From Acidobacteriota bacterium (lineage in GTDB: Bacteria; Acidobacteriota; Vicinamibacteria; Vicinamibacterales; 2-12-FULL-66-21): DNA of 7,852 nucleotides. Made by a program: the position numbers and the translations under genes. The stretch spans positions 1 through 7,852 of the forward strand of contig JACDCA010000303.1 of assembly GCA_013694635.1 (NCBI GenBank), written 5' to 3'. The notes beneath the pieces were generated by a model that saw only the letters and a list, made by a program, of their open reading frames with translations, did not search any database and was not told where the DNA came from. The number at the start of each line of letters is the position of its first letter. The first letter of the stretch is position 1. Below are positions 7,457 through 7,852 of this stretch, piece by piece.

Positions 7457-7487
7457 ATCGGGGCCGCGGCATCGCCGCGACCCCGAT
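7457..7487 (-). terminator. Strong GC hairpin after the cysteine-repeat gene
   Basis: Two 14-nt arms, at 7457-7470 and 7474-7487, can pair with a 3-nt loop. On the minus strand the arms are ATCGGGGTCGCGGC and GCCGCGGCCCCGAT, with one G-U pair and otherwise perfect. It begins 11 nt past the stop codon of the repeat gene and lies about 90 nt before the HEAT-repeat gene on the same strand, a position fitting a terminator or mRNA 3' end structure. No T-tract follows on either strand, so it is not a canonical intrinsic terminator; it could also be a dispersed palindromic element. The rest of the 7367-7498 gap shows nothing I can name. Confidence 0.5.
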
Positions 7488-7498
7488 CTGTGTGAACG

Positions 7499-7852
7499 CT
7501 AACGGCGCGGAGTCCAGCCGCCGGCGATGCAGACGCCGCCGCCGAGGCTGACGAACGGATCCGGTGTAGTGCAACCAGTCGCCCCTGGCCCGCCTGGAGT
7601 CCACCCTCCGTTGACGCACGTCCCGCCGCCGAGGCTGGCGAACGGATCCGGCGTGCTGCACGATGACGGAGCCGGAGGAGGAGGCGGCGGTGTCGTACCG
7701 CCGCCACCGTTCGGGATCCAGCCACCATTACTACATGTACCGCCACCTACGGAGGCAAACGGATCCACTGACGCGCAGGTCAACGGTGCAGGTCCGATGG
7801 GATCCGGCGGTATTGCCGGATGCCCTGGGGGCAGCCAGCCGCCGTCCACGCA
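7499..7852 (-). CDS. C-terminal end of a cysteine/glycine tandem-repeat protein, probably secreted
   Basis: The 5' part is beyond the window edge; the visible 117 codons end with TAG at 7499-7501. They consist of three full 24-residue units plus the end of a fourth. The shared pattern is C-x3-DPFxSxGGGxCxxGGWxP, with two cysteines 14 residues apart, an invariant DPF, a GGG turn and a GGW. Linkers are 15, 15 and 5 residues and rich in Pro, Gly or Thr (one holds six consecutive prolines). The paired cysteines, lack of hydrophobic helices and Pro/Gly linkers suggest a disulfide-stabilised extracytoplasmic tail; a signal peptide cannot be checked here. From memory, similar 'CTTPDPFxxLGGGTCxNGGW' tails occur in acidobacterial proteins of unrelated N-terminal types, but I know no assigned function. 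No enzyme motif is visible. Confidence 0.8.
   Translation of the reverse strand, partial: CVDGGWLPPGHPAIPPDPIGPAPLTCASVDPFASVGGGTCSNGGWIPNGGGGTTPPPPPPAPSSCSTPDPFASLGGGTCVNGGWTPGGPGATGCTTPDPFVSLGGGVCIAGGWTPRR
7502..7852 (-). repeat. Tandem array of 72-nt coding repeats (3 full units and 1 partial)
   Basis: Units on the minus strand lie at 7823-7852 (partial, beginning CVDGGW), 7706-7777 (CASVDPF...), 7589-7660 (CSTPDPF...) and 7502-7573 (CTTPDPF...). Spacers of 45, 45 and 15 nt separate them. The last two units are very alike at the DNA level, sharing CCGGATCCGTTCG and CAGCCTCGGCGGCGG. The 7706-7777 unit encodes nearly the same residues with different codons, for example TCC for AGC serine and GGT/TGT/AAT in place of GGC/TGC/AAC. 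The array may extend beyond the window. Confidence 0.85.

Noticed and set aside
7363..7746. Minus-strand open frame overlapping the cysteine-repeat gene and the gap
   Set aside because: It is a frame-shifted reading of the repeat DNA, rich in Arg/Ala/Ser. The regular C/DPF/GGG/GGW pattern occurs only in the 7499-7852 frame.
7502..7852. CRISPR-like array
   Set aside because: The repeats are coding, keep one frame, differ by synonymous changes and have short spacers of 15 or 45 nt; they are protein repeats.

Overview
The window is a GC-rich bacterial segment that is almost entirely coding. Gene style (dense overlapping genes, GT-C membrane glycosyltransferases beside radical SAM enzymes, a secreted protein with 'DPFxSxGGG' cysteine repeats) suggests Acidobacteriota, perhaps the Vicinamibacteria. 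That placement is an impression from gene style, because the window holds no rRNA or other marker gene.

Positions 1-6234, plus strand: one tightly packed operon that begins before the window. In order it holds (a) the C-terminal part of a class I SAM-dependent methyltransferase whose reading frame is broken by an apparent one-base loss near 129-132; (b) a multi-pass membrane protein of the GT39-like/GT-C type; (c) a second, clearer GT39 (PMT/ArnT-like) glycosyltransferase; (d) a radical SAM protein with a C-terminal SPASM-type cysteine cluster; and (e) a radical SAM protein with an N-terminal cobalamin-binding-type domain. Junctions are overlaps (4 or 40 nt, 4 nt, 10 nt) or an 8-nt gap, and none of the starts has a strong Shine-Dalgarno sequence, so translational coupling is likely. 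Together they look like an accessory pathway that builds or modifies a lipid-linked glycan, polyprenyl lipid or other envelope component: GT-C enzymes transfer sugars from polyprenyl-phosphate donors outside the membrane, while the methyltransferase and radical SAM enzymes make cytoplasmic modifications. The substrate cannot be read from the sequence.

Positions 6221-7366, minus strand: an exported TPR-like plus HEAT-repeat protein that converges on the operon and overlaps its last gene by 14 nt.

Positions 7367-7498: a 132-nt gap with one strong GC-rich hairpin. Positions 7499-7852, minus strand: the C-terminal end of a probably secreted protein made of tandem 24-residue cysteine/glycine repeats, cut by the window edge.

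The points most worth a second look are the cysteine-repeat protein, a hydrophilic insert with a palindrome inside the second glycosyltransferase, the paired radical SAM enzymes next to GT-C transferases, and the methyltransferase frameshift. No CRISPR array, tRNA, rRNA, transposase or phage gene was seen.
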